Source: Yersinia enterocolitica (lineage in GTDB: Bacteria > Pseudomonadota > Gammaproteobacteria > Enterobacterales > Enterobacteriaceae). Taken from it: a stretch of DNA of 64,000 nt. The notes below the pieces were generated by a model. That model was given only the letters and a program-made list of their open reading frames with translations. It was not told where the DNA came from and made no database searches. Shown here one piece after another: positions 21,086-29,200 of this stretch. The stretch is taken from assembly GCA_002082245.2 (NCBI GenBank), contig NBTC02000002.1, positions 2,790,001-2,854,000 on the forward strand. Direction: 5' to 3'. Position numbers and translations under genes: made by a program. The first letter of the stretch is position 1, and each line of letters starts with the position of its first letter.

Positions 21086-22057
21086 ATGAACCTAGAAAAG
21101 ATTATCGAGTTAACCGCGCCGGATATGGCGGCAGTAAACACAACAATTCTCGACCAGTTGAACTCTGATGTTGTTCTCATCAATCAATTGGGCCATTACA
21201 TTATCAGTGGTGGCGGGAAACGAATTCGCCCTATGATCGCCGTTTTGGTGGCCCGTGCGTTGCACTACCAGGGCAGTAAGCATATCACCGTCGCGGCATT
21301 GATTGAATTTATCCACACAGCGACCTTGCTGCATGATGATGTGGTCGATGAATCTGATATGCGCCGTGGTAAAGCGACGGCTAATGCGGCATTTGGTAAT
21401 GCCGCCAGTGTATTGGTGGGCGACTATATCTATACGCGCTCATTCCAGATGATGACCGGCCTCGAATCACTGCGCGTTCTTACTTTGATGTCAGAAGCCA
21501 CAAACGTTATTGCTGAAGGTGAAGTCTTACAGTTAATGAACTGTAATAACCCAGACATCACTGAAGAAAACTATATGCAGGTTATTTACAGCAAAACGGC
21601 TCGCTTGTTTGAGGCAGCTTCACAATCTGCGGCCGTGCTGGCGGATGCCACTGAAACGCAGGAGTTGGCGTTACAGAATTATGGCCGTTATCTGGGTACT
21701 GCATTCCAGCTAATTGATGACCTGCTCGATTACAGCTCTGATGGCACCACTTTGGGTAAGAATACCGGTGACGACCTCAATGAAGGTAAACCTACATTGC
21801 CCCTACTGCATGCCATGCGTAATGGCACCGTGGAACAAGCAGCCATGATTCGACAAGCAATTGAACAAGGCAATGGCCGCCATTTACTCGAACCCGTATT
21901 GGCTGCAATGCAGCAGTGTGGCTCACTTGACTATACCCGTCGGCGTGCAGAGGAAGAGGCCGACAAAGCCATTGCTGCGTTACAGATTCTCCCTGAAAGT
22001 GAATACCGCCTGGCTCTTGAGGGTTTAGCGCACATTGCAGTACAACGCGCCTTTTGA
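21086..22057 (+). CDS. ispB: Octaprenyl diphosphate synthase
   Basis: IspB makes the C40 side chain of ubiquinone and menaquinone. The 323-residue trans-prenyltransferase has GGGKRIRPM near residue 45, the first aspartate-rich motif LLHDDVVDESD (FARM) and the second motif LIDDLLDYSSD (SARM). It is divergent from rplU, as in E. coli, and upstream of sfsB once the two intervening minus-strand regulator genes are ignored. Confidence 0.98.
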   Translation: MNLEKIIELTAPDMAAVNTTILDQLNSDVVLINQLGHYIISGGGKRIRPMIAVLVARALHYQGSKHITVAALIEFIHTATLLHDDVVDESDMRRGKATANAAFGNAASVLVGDYIYTRSFQMMTGLESLRVLTLMSEATNVIAEGEVLQLMNCNNPDITEENYMQVIYSKTARLFEAASQSAAVLADATETQELALQNYGRYLGTAFQLIDDLLDYSSDGTTLGKNTGDDLNEGKPTLPLLHAMRNGTVEQAAMIRQAIEQGNGRHLLEPVLAAMQQCGSLDYTRRRAEEEADKAIAALQILPESEYRLALEGLAHIAVQRAF

Positions 22058-22069
22058 GAAATCATTAAG

Positions 22070-22102
22070 AAACCCGTGCTTTACCGCCCGGGTTTATCTT
22101 TT
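22070..22102. terminator. Terminator after ispB
   Basis: AAACCCG and CGGGTTT enclose a 12-base loop and are followed by atctttt on the plus strand. It lies between ispB and the convergent minus-strand regulator gene. Confidence 0.7.
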
Positions 22103-22108
22103 CTGCTA

Positions 22109-22450
22109 TTAATCCAAACGTTTCATCAGTGTTCCTACCCCTTCCCGTAGCAAAAATGCAATAGCTCGCGAGCGCTCAGCATCAGTGAGTTGATTGTAAG
22201 CTTCAATCCATATAGCCAATGGGTCATTGCGCCGCACAACATATTCCGGGGGGGTTTCTTTCAAGCGTAAAACACACAGTACATCAGATGGTAGCCCCTC
22301 GATAGCGTATTCTACCGCCTTTCCCTGCACCCCAAGTTTACGTCTGCGTTCCCAACCTTCCTTTCTGGCTCGACCATTAACCCCTGCAGGCGTGTTAGGC
22401 AATCCGCCAATACCAATAAGCTCAGCAGCGGTAATCCATTGTTTTTTCAT
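22109..22450 (-). CDS. Mu-type DNA-binding-domain protein (paralogue 1)
   Basis: A 113-residue protein that I recognise only at domain level. Residues 1-55 (MKKQWITAAELIGIGGLP, then GVNGRARKEGWERRRKLGVQG and AVEY) resemble the winged helix shared by Mu transposase and the Mu c repressor. The C-terminal 40 residues (DPLAIWIEAYNQLTDAERSRAI, then FLLREG) form a second conserved block recalling the E. coli YfeC/YfeD C-terminus. No transposase catalytic domain follows. It is about 50% identical by eye to the next gene, 63 bases upstream on the same strand, and is probably a DNA-binding regulator. Confidence 0.75.
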   Translation of the reverse strand: MKKQWITAAELIGIGGLPNTPAGVNGRARKEGWERRRKLGVQGKAVEYAIEGLPSDVLCVLRLKETPPEYVVRRNDPLAIWIEAYNQLTDAERSRAIAFLLREGVGTLMKRLD

Positions 22451-22513
22451 ATCAATTCTCTATCAATGAGCTGCTGTAGCAATTTCCTGGCACAAAGTGC
22501 ACATCTGGCGGGC

Positions 22514-22861
22514 TTAATCGATTCTCAATTGCTCGATCAGGCTTTTAGCTCCTTCACGAAAAATAAAGGTAATAATCTGCTCCCGTTCAACCTCCGTAAA
22601 ACGATAGTAAGCCTCTATCCATAGGGCTAATGGGTCTTGCCGTGCTGGCGTATACTGTGCCGGCTCTTCTCTTAAATGTAATGAATTCAGTATGGTGGAA
22701 GGTAAACTTTCAACATGATACTCCACCGCCTTCCCTTGAACGCCACGACGACGGCGCTGTTCCCATCCCTCACGTTTCGCCATGAGGTTAATGCCTTGTG
22801 GTGATGAGGGTAATCCCTCAAGACCTGCCAGTTCCTTAGCGGCAAACCACTCTTTTTTCAT
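22514..22861 (-). CDS. Mu-type DNA-binding-domain protein (paralogue 2)
   Basis: A 115-residue paralogue of its downstream neighbour. The N-terminus MKKEWFAAKELAGLEGLPSS, then GINLMAKREGWEQRRRRGVQG, forms the Mu-repressor/transposase-like winged helix. The C-terminus DPLALWIEAYYRFTEVEREQ, then FIFREGAKSLIEQLRID, is shared with paralogue 1. I chose the ATG at 22861 (AGGA upstream) over one 18 codons earlier. It is divergently arranged with the Ner-like sfsB, the layout of c and ner in phage Mu, and the shared 183-base promoter region holds operator-like repeats. Autorepression and control of sfsB are inferred. Confidence 0.75.
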   Translation of the reverse strand: MKKEWFAAKELAGLEGLPSSPQGINLMAKREGWEQRRRRGVQGKAVEYHVESLPSTILNSLHLREEPAQYTPARQDPLALWIEAYYRFTEVEREQIITFIFREGAKSLIEQLRID

Positions 22862-23044
22862 GGTGTTGCTTCCTAATATGCGTTGTGACACAAAAAAGGA
22901 ATATTTAGAAAACATTTAAAATCTTTTAGAAAATAAATGGTATGAACTTTCTAAATGGTCACTTTCTGTTCACAGTACGATTAACAATGTACTGTTATTT
23001 ATATCACTAACACGTCAGCTGCTTAGAAAAAAAAAGGATTAAAG
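22862..23044. promoter_or_regulatory. Divergent promoter/operator region with phased TTTAGAAA repeats and an ACAGTAC dyad
   Basis: Three TTTAGAAA sites lie at 22904-22911, 22925-22932 and (inverted) 22948-22955, with centres 21 and 23 bp apart, close to two helical turns. A related TTAGAAAA lies at 23023-23030 beside the sfsB ribosome-binding site. A perfect dyad ACAGTAC-N10-GTACTGT occupies 22972-22995. Such arrays fit operators for the flanking HTH proteins. Which protein binds which site is unknown. Confidence 0.6.
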
Positions 23045-23320
23045 ATGATTTTAAGGAAATCTGATTGGCACCCAGCAGACATCATTGCCGCACTACGTAA
23101 AAAAGGCACAACTTTAGCCGCCCTCTCTCGTGAGGCAGGGTTAAGTTCCTCGACTCTTGCCAATGCGTTAACTCGTCCTTGGCCAAAGGGGGAATGGTTG
23201 ATTGCCGAATGTTTAGAGATTCATCCTTCCGAAATTTGGCCAACACGCTATTTTGATCCGAAAACAGGGGTTCTTCTTGACCGAAAAGTGAGGATACGGC
23301 CGGCTATTCTTCGGGCATAA
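23045..23320 (+). CDS. sfsB: Ner-like DNA-binding regulator SfsB
   Basis: A 91-residue helix-turn-helix protein related to phage Mu Ner and E. coli SfsB/Nlp. The translation reads DWHPADIIAALRKKGTTLAA, then LSREAGLSSSTLANALTRPW and PKGEWLIAECLEIHPSEIWP, with the HTH at about residues 24-45. In E. coli it was linked to maltose gene expression, but the physiological target is unclear. AGGA precedes the ATG. It is divergent from two Mu-repressor-like genes that are absent beside sfsB in E. coli. Confidence 0.93.
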   Translation: MILRKSDWHPADIIAALRKKGTTLAALSREAGLSSSTLANALTRPWPKGEWLIAECLEIHPSEIWPTRYFDPKTGVLLDRKVRIRPAILRA

Positions 23321-23352
23321 AAAAACCGCCGATGCATAGCTTCGGCGGTTGA
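23318..23352. terminator. Bidirectional terminator for sfsB and mdh
   Basis: AACCGCCGA and TCGGCGGTT form a 9-bp stem. On the minus strand it is followed by seven T residues, a textbook terminator for mdh, whose stop lies 38 bases away. It overlaps the sfsB stop codon. A second stem, CAGGGGC/GCCCCTG at 23364-23384, lies between it and mdh. Confidence 0.88.
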
Positions 23353-23388
23353 TAATATTATCTCAGGGGCAGCTTTAAGCCCCTGCTA

Positions 23389-24330
23389 CTACTTGTTATT
23401 GACGAACTGCTCGCCCAACTCAATATCTTTGTGCAATACATCAAGCATGCTTTCTAGCGCTTGCTGTTCAAACGCACTCAATTTGCCAATGTCTTTACGT
23501 TCAGCAACACCCTCTTTACCTAACAGGATTGGCTGAGCAAAGAAACGGGCATATTTACCGTCGCCTTCAACGTAAGAACATTCAACAACATTGCTTTCGC
23601 CTTGTAGAGCACGAACCAGAGAAAGACCAAAACGTGCCGCAGCCTGCCCCATAGATAGAGTCGCTGACCCGCCACCGGCTTTTGCTTCAACAACTTCAGT
23701 ACCCGCATTCTGGATACGTTTAGTCAGGTCAGCCACTTCTTGCTCGGTAAAGCTAATGCCTGGAATTTGTGACAACAATGGCAAAATGGTAACACCAGAG
23801 TGGCCACCGATAACCGGCACTTCGATATCTTGAGGTTGCTTACCTTTCAGTTCAGCAACAAAGGTATTAGAGCGAATGGTATCCAGTGTCGTAATGCCAA
23901 ATAATTTATTCTTGTCGTAAACACCGGCTTTTTTCAGTACTTCTGCGGCGATCGCTACTGTCGTGTTAACTGGGTTGGTAATGATACCGATTAATGCTTT
24001 CGGGCAAGTACGCGCGATTTGCTCAACCAGATTACGGACGATGCCAGCATTAACATTGAACAGATCTGAACGATCCATGCCCGGTTTACGTGCAACACCC
24101 GCAGAAATCAGAACAATATCGGCCCCTTTAAGGGCTGGGGTAGCATCTTCGCCGCTGAAGCCTTTAATATTAACAGCGGTCGGGATATGGCTCAGGTCAA
24201 CCGCAACACCGGGAGTCACTGGCGCGATATCATATAATGAGAGGTCTGAACCTGAAGGAAGCTGGGTCTTGAGTAGAAGAGCGAGGGCCTGGCCGATACC
24301 ACCAGCGGCACCGAGAACTGCAACTTTCAT
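23389..24330 (-). CDS. mdh: Malate dehydrogenase (NAD)
   Basis: Mdh interconverts malate and oxaloacetate in the TCA cycle. The protein of about 313 residues starts with the Rossmann motif [20 protein letters not shown]. It carries the active-site loop with [14 protein letters not shown], the TNPVNT segment, the catalytic TTLDTIRSN region and the catalytic His in VPVIGGHSG. Length and sequence match the gamma-proteobacterial enzyme. It is divergent from argR. A CRP-like palindrome lies about 66 bases upstream. Confidence 0.99.
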   Translation of the reverse strand: MKVAVLGAAGGIGQALALLLKTQLPSGSDLSLYDIAPVTPGVAVDLSHIPTAVNIKGFSGEDATPALKGADIVLISAGVARKPGMDRSDLFNVNAGIVRNLVEQIARTCPKALIGIITNPVNTTVAIAAEVLKKAGVYDKNKLFGITTLDTIRSNTFVAELKGKQPQDIEVPVIGGHSGVTILPLLSQIPGISFTEQEVADLTKRIQNAGTEVVEAKAGGGSATLSMGQAAARFGLSLVRALQGESNVVECSYVEGDGKYARFFAQPILLGKEGVAERKDIGKLSAFEQQALESMLDVLHKDIELGEQFVNNK

Positions 24331-24395
24331 CCTATACTCCTTTTTATATTTAATTTAAATTTGCCGTGAATTCATCTATTTAGGCACCTTAATTT

Positions 24396-24415
24396 ATTGT
24401 GATTTTAAACACAAT
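24396..24415 (-). promoter_or_regulatory. CRP-like palindrome upstream of mdh
   Basis: ATTGTG-N8-CACAAT is a perfect inverted repeat matching the TGTGA-N6-TCACA consensus at most positions. Its position, 66-85 bases before the mdh start, suits CRP activation, known for mdh in E. coli. The intergenic region to argR is 463 bases and also contains GTGAAAATTTCAC at 24670-24682, whose meaning is unknown. Confidence 0.5.
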
Positions 24416-24728
24416 CTATTAACAGTCAGATTGAGATATCACGCATCAAAAAGGCGCATAAGACGTATGCATTTTAGAGTAAATCGCTTATTCATTAATG
24501 ATATAGCGCACATTATTCTAAAATTTACTGAAGTATTCATGACAGGTTAATCGGCGGTTACATTACACCCTTCCGTTACATCAGAACAACATCATTTTAA
24601 TAACATTTTAGTTACTCGCGCCGAATGTTGATAAAAACTGATTTAGCATAATCGTAACAGTAAGATGATGTGAAAATTTCACCACACCTTGATATCAGTG
24701 CTTTTATCGCCAATACTCCATAGTCATG

Positions 24729-24766
24729 TTGAATAAAAATTCATTTATATGCATAATAATCCTATT
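24729..24766 (+). promoter_or_regulatory. ARG box (ArgR operator) upstream of argR
   Basis: TTGAATAAAAATTCATT at 24729-24745 matches the ARG-box consensus, and a weaker A/T-rich second box follows after three bases, the usual tandem spacing. It lies 28-65 bases before the argR start, consistent with autorepression. Confidence 0.75.
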
Positions 24767-24775
24767 CACTATTGA

Positions 24776-25264
<489 letters not shown>

Positions 25265-25684
25265 TTCCACATCTTTATGTCTGATGTATATAGATGCGGC
25301 CTTCTGCGCCGCACTGTATCCCTGTCACCGTTATCCGATTAATCATACCTTCATAGCCTTTAACCAGGGCATATAACTACTGATTTCGGTCTAAACCACA
25401 AAATAATTCTGCTTATCTCTCCCTTACAGTCAAACCTACCACTGACTAACGCACTTTTAGTCAAAAACGCTTACTCAATTGAAAACATTAAGTTTTTACT
25501 TGAACGTGCTGTTTTTTAATCACTTTTTATTCCTTTTAGTTCTTAAAAAGTAGTCACTAGCGATAAAGTGACCTTAAATATTATTAGCTTGCTATTAATA
25601 TTCTCAGTTACTAGATGTATACTCATTTTCGTGACGTAAATCACACTTCATGCGAAGTGATAAAGAATAAATAGAGGCAATAAC
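25265..25684. other. argR-yhcN intergenic region
   Basis: This 420-base A/T-rich gap has no credible gene. It contains a G/C-rich weak hairpin just after argR (around 25293-25313) and, near its right end, the CRP-like site and the promoter of the first yhcN copy. Confidence 0.6.
25627..25648 (+). promoter_or_regulatory. CRP-like site upstream of yhcN copy 1
   Basis: CGTGA-CGTAAA-TCACA matches the CRP consensus TGTGA-N6-TCACA in 9 of 10 key positions. It is centred about 47 bases before the ATG, and a TAAAGAAT -10-like element follows. An inverted repeat CACTTC-ATGC-GAAGTG overlaps its right edge. Confidence 0.5.
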
Positions 25685-25948
25685 ATGAATATTAAAACTA
25701 CCATCGCAACTGCCAGCATTCTCTCTGCACTGTCATTTGGTGTTTTTGCAGCGGATTCTATCAATGAGAGTCAGGCTGAAAAATTACAACCAATGGGCAC
25801 CATTACCGTCAGTGGCCTTAACGGCGCACCATCCGATATTCGTCAGGCGCTGTCTGATAAAGCTGATGCTATGGGCGCTAAAGCTTACAAAGTGATCGAA
25901 GTGCGAGAAGAAAATAACTGGCATGCCACTGCCAAGATTTACCAGTAA
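25685..25948 (+). CDS. yhcN: Periplasmic YhcN-family (DUF1471) protein, copy 1
   Basis: An 87-residue secreted protein. Its signal peptide is about 1-22 (MNIKTTIATASILSALSFGV, cut after FAA). The mature DUF1471 domain reads LQPMGTITVSGLNGAPSDIR, then LSDKADAMGAKAYKVIEVRE and NNWHATAKIYQ. The family (YhcN, BhsA, McbA, YjfY) is linked to envelope stress, acid and peroxide tolerance and biofilm in E. coli. Its biochemical role is unknown. A second copy follows 133 bases downstream on the same strand. Confidence 0.9.
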   Translation: MNIKTTIATASILSALSFGVFAADSINESQAEKLQPMGTITVSGLNGAPSDIRQALSDKADAMGAKAYKVIEVREENNWHATAKIYQ

Positions 25949-26081
25949 TTCGCAATAGATAGATCAAAAATGGCGTGAAGCCCAAATCGAAAAAATTAAA
26001 TAAACAGTAAAAACAATAAACTAAAAGTACCAGAATCATTAAAAGTACTTTTGGATTGTTGAATCTGATTAAGGAAAAATC

Positions 26082-26345
26082 ATGAAAATCAAAACTACTC
26101 TGGCAGCCCTGAGTTTACTTTCTGTTGTTGCTTTCGGCGCATCTGCTGCGGAATCAATCAATGCCGCCCAAGCAAGCAAAATGACTGATTTAGGCGCAGT
26201 CAGTGTGAGCGCGATTACCGGTGCTCCTTCTGATATTGAGCAGGCCATCGCGAAAAAAGCTGATAGTGAAGGCGCTACGGCATACAAAATCATTGGTATG
26301 CATCAAGACAATGGTTGGCACGCCACAGCTAAGATTTACAAATAA
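26082..26345 (+). CDS. yhcN: Periplasmic YhcN-family (DUF1471) protein, copy 2
   Basis: An 87-residue paralogue of the preceding gene, same length and roughly half identical. The signal peptide is MKIKTTLAALSLLSVVAFGA up to SAA, and the mature part has MTDLGAVSVSAITGAPSDIE and ending NGWHATAKIYK. AAGGA lies before the ATG. E. coli has one yhcN at this place, so the pair looks like a local duplication. A strong terminator follows. Confidence 0.9.
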   Translation: MKIKTTLAALSLLSVVAFGASAAESINAAQASKMTDLGAVSVSAITGAPSDIEQAIAKKADSEGATAYKIIGMHQDNGWHATAKIYK

Positions 26346-26361
26346 GATTAAGCGCCAGCAG

Positions 26362-26398
26362 TGAAAGTAAATGCCCCGCTCAGAGGGGCATACTTTCG
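26362..26398 (+). terminator. Terminator after yhcN copy 2
   Basis: GAAAGTA-ATGCCCC-GCTCAG-GGGGCAT-ACTTTC forms an extended, almost perfect stem 17 bases after the stop codon. Confidence 0.8.
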
Positions 26399-26567
26399 TA
26401 CCTTGATAATTTATTCAATAGACTGAAAATAAAGATAAATACTAATTTTTAGCTTATTGAATAGAGTATTGATTGCAACAAAGTATTGGCTGAAGTCAGC
26501 TCACATCCGAATAATCCCTCGTCTATCCGACGAACCCTTTACCCCCGCTATCGCGGGGGCTTTTTTT
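26399..26567 (+). ncRNA. Possible small RNA ending in an orphan terminator
   Basis: No protein gene ends on the plus strand before a textbook terminator at 26542-26567 (CCCCCGC-TATC-GCGGGGG then seven T residues). The yhcN transcript already has its own terminator. mpl is on the other strand, where this hairpin has no T run. The stretch between is A/T-rich with promoter-like elements such as TTGAATAGAGTATTGATTGC. A Hfq-type small RNA of about 80-130 nt is a reasonable reading, but I match it to no known family. The 5' end is a guess. Confidence 0.35.
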
Positions 26568-26592
26568 ATCCGACTTAATCCTGCGATAGAGC

Positions 26593-27960
26593 TTATTGCT
26601 CCGCTTTTTTATCCAAAGCGCTCAGCAATTTGTTATGAATCCCACCAAAACCACCGTTACTCATCACTAGAATGTGATCGCCCAGTTGTGCTGTTTTCAC
26701 GATCATATCGACTAACGCATCAATATCAGCACTCCAATGCGCAGGCTGAATACATGCTTCAGCCACCTCCACTACCTGCCAAGGGATATGCTGCGGCTGG
26801 AACAGAAACACTTCATCCGCACGACCTAATGAAGGTGCCAACTCATTTTTACATAGCCCTAATTTCATGGTGTTAGAACGTGGCTCCAAAACGGCCAGAA
26901 TACGTGCAGTCCCACCCACTTTACTGCGCAGTGCCGCCAGAGTGGCAAGAATAGCGGTAGGATGATGAGCAAAATCATCATAAACCGTGACACCATGAGC
27001 TTCACCCCGCAATTCCAGCCGGCGACGAGCATTAATAAAATCACCCAGTGCCTTGCAAGCATCGGCGGGTAAAACCCCGACATGACGGGCAGCGGCAATC
27101 GCCATCAAACCGTTATGCATATTGTGTTCACCCACCAGTGACCAACTGACCTCGCCCACTAATTTATTATCAAGAAACACTTCATAAACACTGGCATCGG
27201 TCGATACTTTGCGCGCCGACCAACTGCCAGTTTCGCCGACCAACTCTTGCTCACTCCAGCAGCCCATCGCCATCACTTGCTTCAGGTGATTATCATTATC
27301 CGGCACGATGATTTTCCCTTTCCCTGGCACTAAACGTACCAGATGATGGAATTGCTTCTGGATAGCTTTCAGATCGTCAAAAATATCCGCATGATCGAAC
27401 TCAAGGTTATTCATAACCAGCGTTCTTGGGCTGTAGTGAACAAACTTAGAGCGCTTATCAAAGAAGGCGCAATCATATTCATCAGCTTCAATGACAAAGA
27501 ATGGGCTATTACCTAAACGTGCTGATACATCAAAATTACCCGGCACTCCGCCAATGACGAATCCCGGTTCATAACCACAGGCTTCCAGAATCCAGGTCAC
27601 CATACCCGCAGTGGTGGTTTTTCCGTGTGTACCCGCCACCGCTAATACCCAACGCTCTGGCAATACATGGTCATGTAACCATTGTGGGCCGGAAACATAA
27701 GGGATGCCTTGCTCTAATACTGCTTCAACACAAGGGTTACCACGGCTCATGGCATTACCAATGATCACTAAATCCGGGGTGGGACTCAGTTGAGCTGGAT
27801 CATATCCCTGAATTAAATCGATCCCTTGATTCTCCAGCAACGTGCTCATTGGTGGATACACGTTAGCATCCGCTCCTGTCACTTCATGACCTAATGAGCG
27901 GGCCAGCATTGCCAGGCCGCCCATAAAAGTGCCGCAGATACCTAATATGTGAATGCGCAT
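26593..27960 (-). CDS. mpl: UDP-MurNAc:L-Ala-gamma-D-Glu-meso-DAP ligase Mpl
   Basis: Mpl is a cytoplasmic recycling ligase that joins the murein tripeptide to UDP-MurNAc. The 455-residue Mur ligase begins MRIHILGICGTFMGGLAMLA and has the ATP-binding VAGTHGKTTTAGM, the central FVIEADEYDCAFFDKRSKF and VGEHNMHNGLMAIAAARHVG, and the C-terminal VYDDFAHHPTAI and LEPRSNTMK. Length matches E. coli Mpl (457). It is divergent from fbp, as in E. coli. Confidence 0.98.
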   Translation of the reverse strand: MRIHILGICGTFMGGLAMLARSLGHEVTGADANVYPPMSTLLENQGIDLIQGYDPAQLSPTPDLVIIGNAMSRGNPCVEAVLEQGIPYVSGPQWLHDHVLPERWVLAVAGTHGKTTTAGMVTWILEACGYEPGFVIGGVPGNFDVSARLGNSPFFVIEADEYDCAFFDKRSKFVHYSPRTLVMNNLEFDHADIFDDLKAIQKQFHHLVRLVPGKGKIIVPDNDNHLKQVMAMGCWSEQELVGETGSWSARKVSTDASVYEVFLDNKLVGEVSWSLVGEHNMHNGLMAIAAARHVGVLPADACKALGDFINARRRLELRGEAHGVTVYDDFAHHPTAILATLAALRSKVGGTARILAVLEPRSNTMKLGLCKNELAPSLGRADEVFLFQPQHIPWQVVEVAEACIQPAHWSADIDALVDMIVKTAQLGDHILVMSNGGFGGIHNKLLSALDKKAEQ

Positions 27961-28130
27961 AAATTTTCCGTATTAATAAGCTTCGAGTTTGTAACCATTC
28001 TACCGCTCAGAATCAAAGAGAAGAAATGGAATTGCCTATGAATCATTCTCACCTTTGGGCTACACTGCTGCCATCAGGTGTGTTGTTTGTTAATAAATCG
28101 ATATTTAACCGTAGATCCAGGGATTGAGTC

Positions 28131-29144
28131 ATGAAAACGTTAGGCGAATTCATCGTTGAGAAACAGCTAGACTTCTCTCACGCCACCGGCGAATTAACTG
28201 CATTACTTTCAGCAATCAAACTCGGCGCGAAGATTATTCATCGCGATATCAACAAAGCAGGTCTGGTTGATATTTTAGGTGCCAGCGGTGTTTCCAATAT
28301 TCAGGGCGAAGACCAGATGAAACTGGACTTGTTTGCCAATGAAAAATTAAAAGCGGCCCTAAAAGCGCGTGGCGAAGTTGCCGGTATCGCCTCCGAAGAA
28401 GAAGATGATATTGTTATCTTTGATGGTGGCCGGGCAGAAAATGCCAAATATGTCGTTCTGATGGATCCGCTGGATGGTTCTTCAAATATCGATGTGAATG
28501 TATCCGTCGGTACTATTTTCTCCATCTATCGCCGCATTACCCCATTTGGTACTCCGATTACCGAAGCTGACTTCCTGCAACCTGGCACTAAACAAGTTGC
28601 CGCAGGTTATGTCGTCTACGGTTCTTCAACGATGCTGGTCTATACCACAGGTTACGGTGTCCATACTTTCACTTATGATCCGTCGCTGGGCGTTTTCTGT
28701 TTATCCGGCGAAAAAGTGCGTTATCCCGCAACCGGTTGCATGTATTCCATCAACGAAGGGAACTACATTAAATTCCCATTGGGTGTGAAGAAATACATCA
28801 AGTACTGCCAGGAGCAAGACGAAGCCACCAAGCGCCCGTATACCTCACGCTACATTGGTTCACTGGTTGCCGACTTCCATCGTAACTTGTTGAAAGGCGG
28901 TATTTATATTTACCCAAGCACCGCTAGCCACCCACAAGGGAAACTGCGTTTACTGTACGAATGCAACCCTATGGCCTTCTTGGCAGAACAAGCCGGTGGT
29001 AAGGCGACGGATGGGGTGAACCGCATTTTGGATATCGTGCCAGAGAAACTGCATCAGCGCGCACCTTTCTTTGTCGGTACCAAATCCATGGTGGAAGATG
29101 CGGAAGGTTTTATTGCCAAATTCCCGGATGAAGAAGCCAAGTAA
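28131..29144 (+). CDS. fbp: Fructose-1,6-bisphosphatase class I
   Basis: Fbp hydrolyses fructose-1,6-bisphosphate in gluconeogenesis. The 337-residue protein starts [20 protein letters not shown]. It has the metal-binding [11 protein letters not shown] and [22 protein letters not shown] motifs, a [20 protein letters not shown] segment, and the sugar-phosphate and metal-binding residues of [20 protein letters not shown]. It is divergent from mpl. A terminator follows directly. Confidence 0.99.
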   Translation: MKTLGEFIVEKQLDFSHATGELTALLSAIKLGAKIIHRDINKAGLVDILGASGVSNIQGEDQMKLDLFANEKLKAALKARGEVAGIASEEEDDIVIFDGGRAENAKYVVLMDPLDGSSNIDVNVSVGTIFSIYRRITPFGTPITEADFLQPGTKQVAAGYVVYGSSTMLVYTTGYGVHTFTYDPSLGVFCLSGEKVRYPATGCMYSINEGNYIKFPLGVKKYIKYCQEQDEATKRPYTSRYIGSLVADFHRNLLKGGIYIYPSTASHPQGKLRLLYECNPMAFLAEQAGGKATDGVNRILDIVPEKLHQRAPFFVGTKSMVEDAEGFIAKFPDEEAK

Positions 29145-29170
29145 TTTGGGTAAATACAGTTAAAAAAGAG

Positions 29171-29200
29171 AGCAGCGGCCCCTAAGCCGCTGCTTTTTTA
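29171..29200 (+). terminator. Terminator after fbp
   Basis: AGCAGCGGC-CCCTAA-GCCGCTGCT followed by six T residues. It overlaps the stop codon of the convergent chemoreceptor gene. Confidence 0.92.

Noticed and set aside
22109..22861. A Mu-like prophage or transposon
   Set aside because: Only the DNA-binding domains are present. There is no transposase core, MuB, tail gene or terminal repeat within the surrounding housekeeping genes.
24670..24682. GTGAAAATTTCAC palindrome as an operator
   Set aside because: A short A/T-rich palindrome that matches no consensus I know with confidence, so it is only mentioned with the intergenic region.
26457..26876. 139-residue plus-strand frame over the mpl 3' end
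   Set aside because: It crosses a strong terminator and is antisense to the conserved mpl C-terminus.
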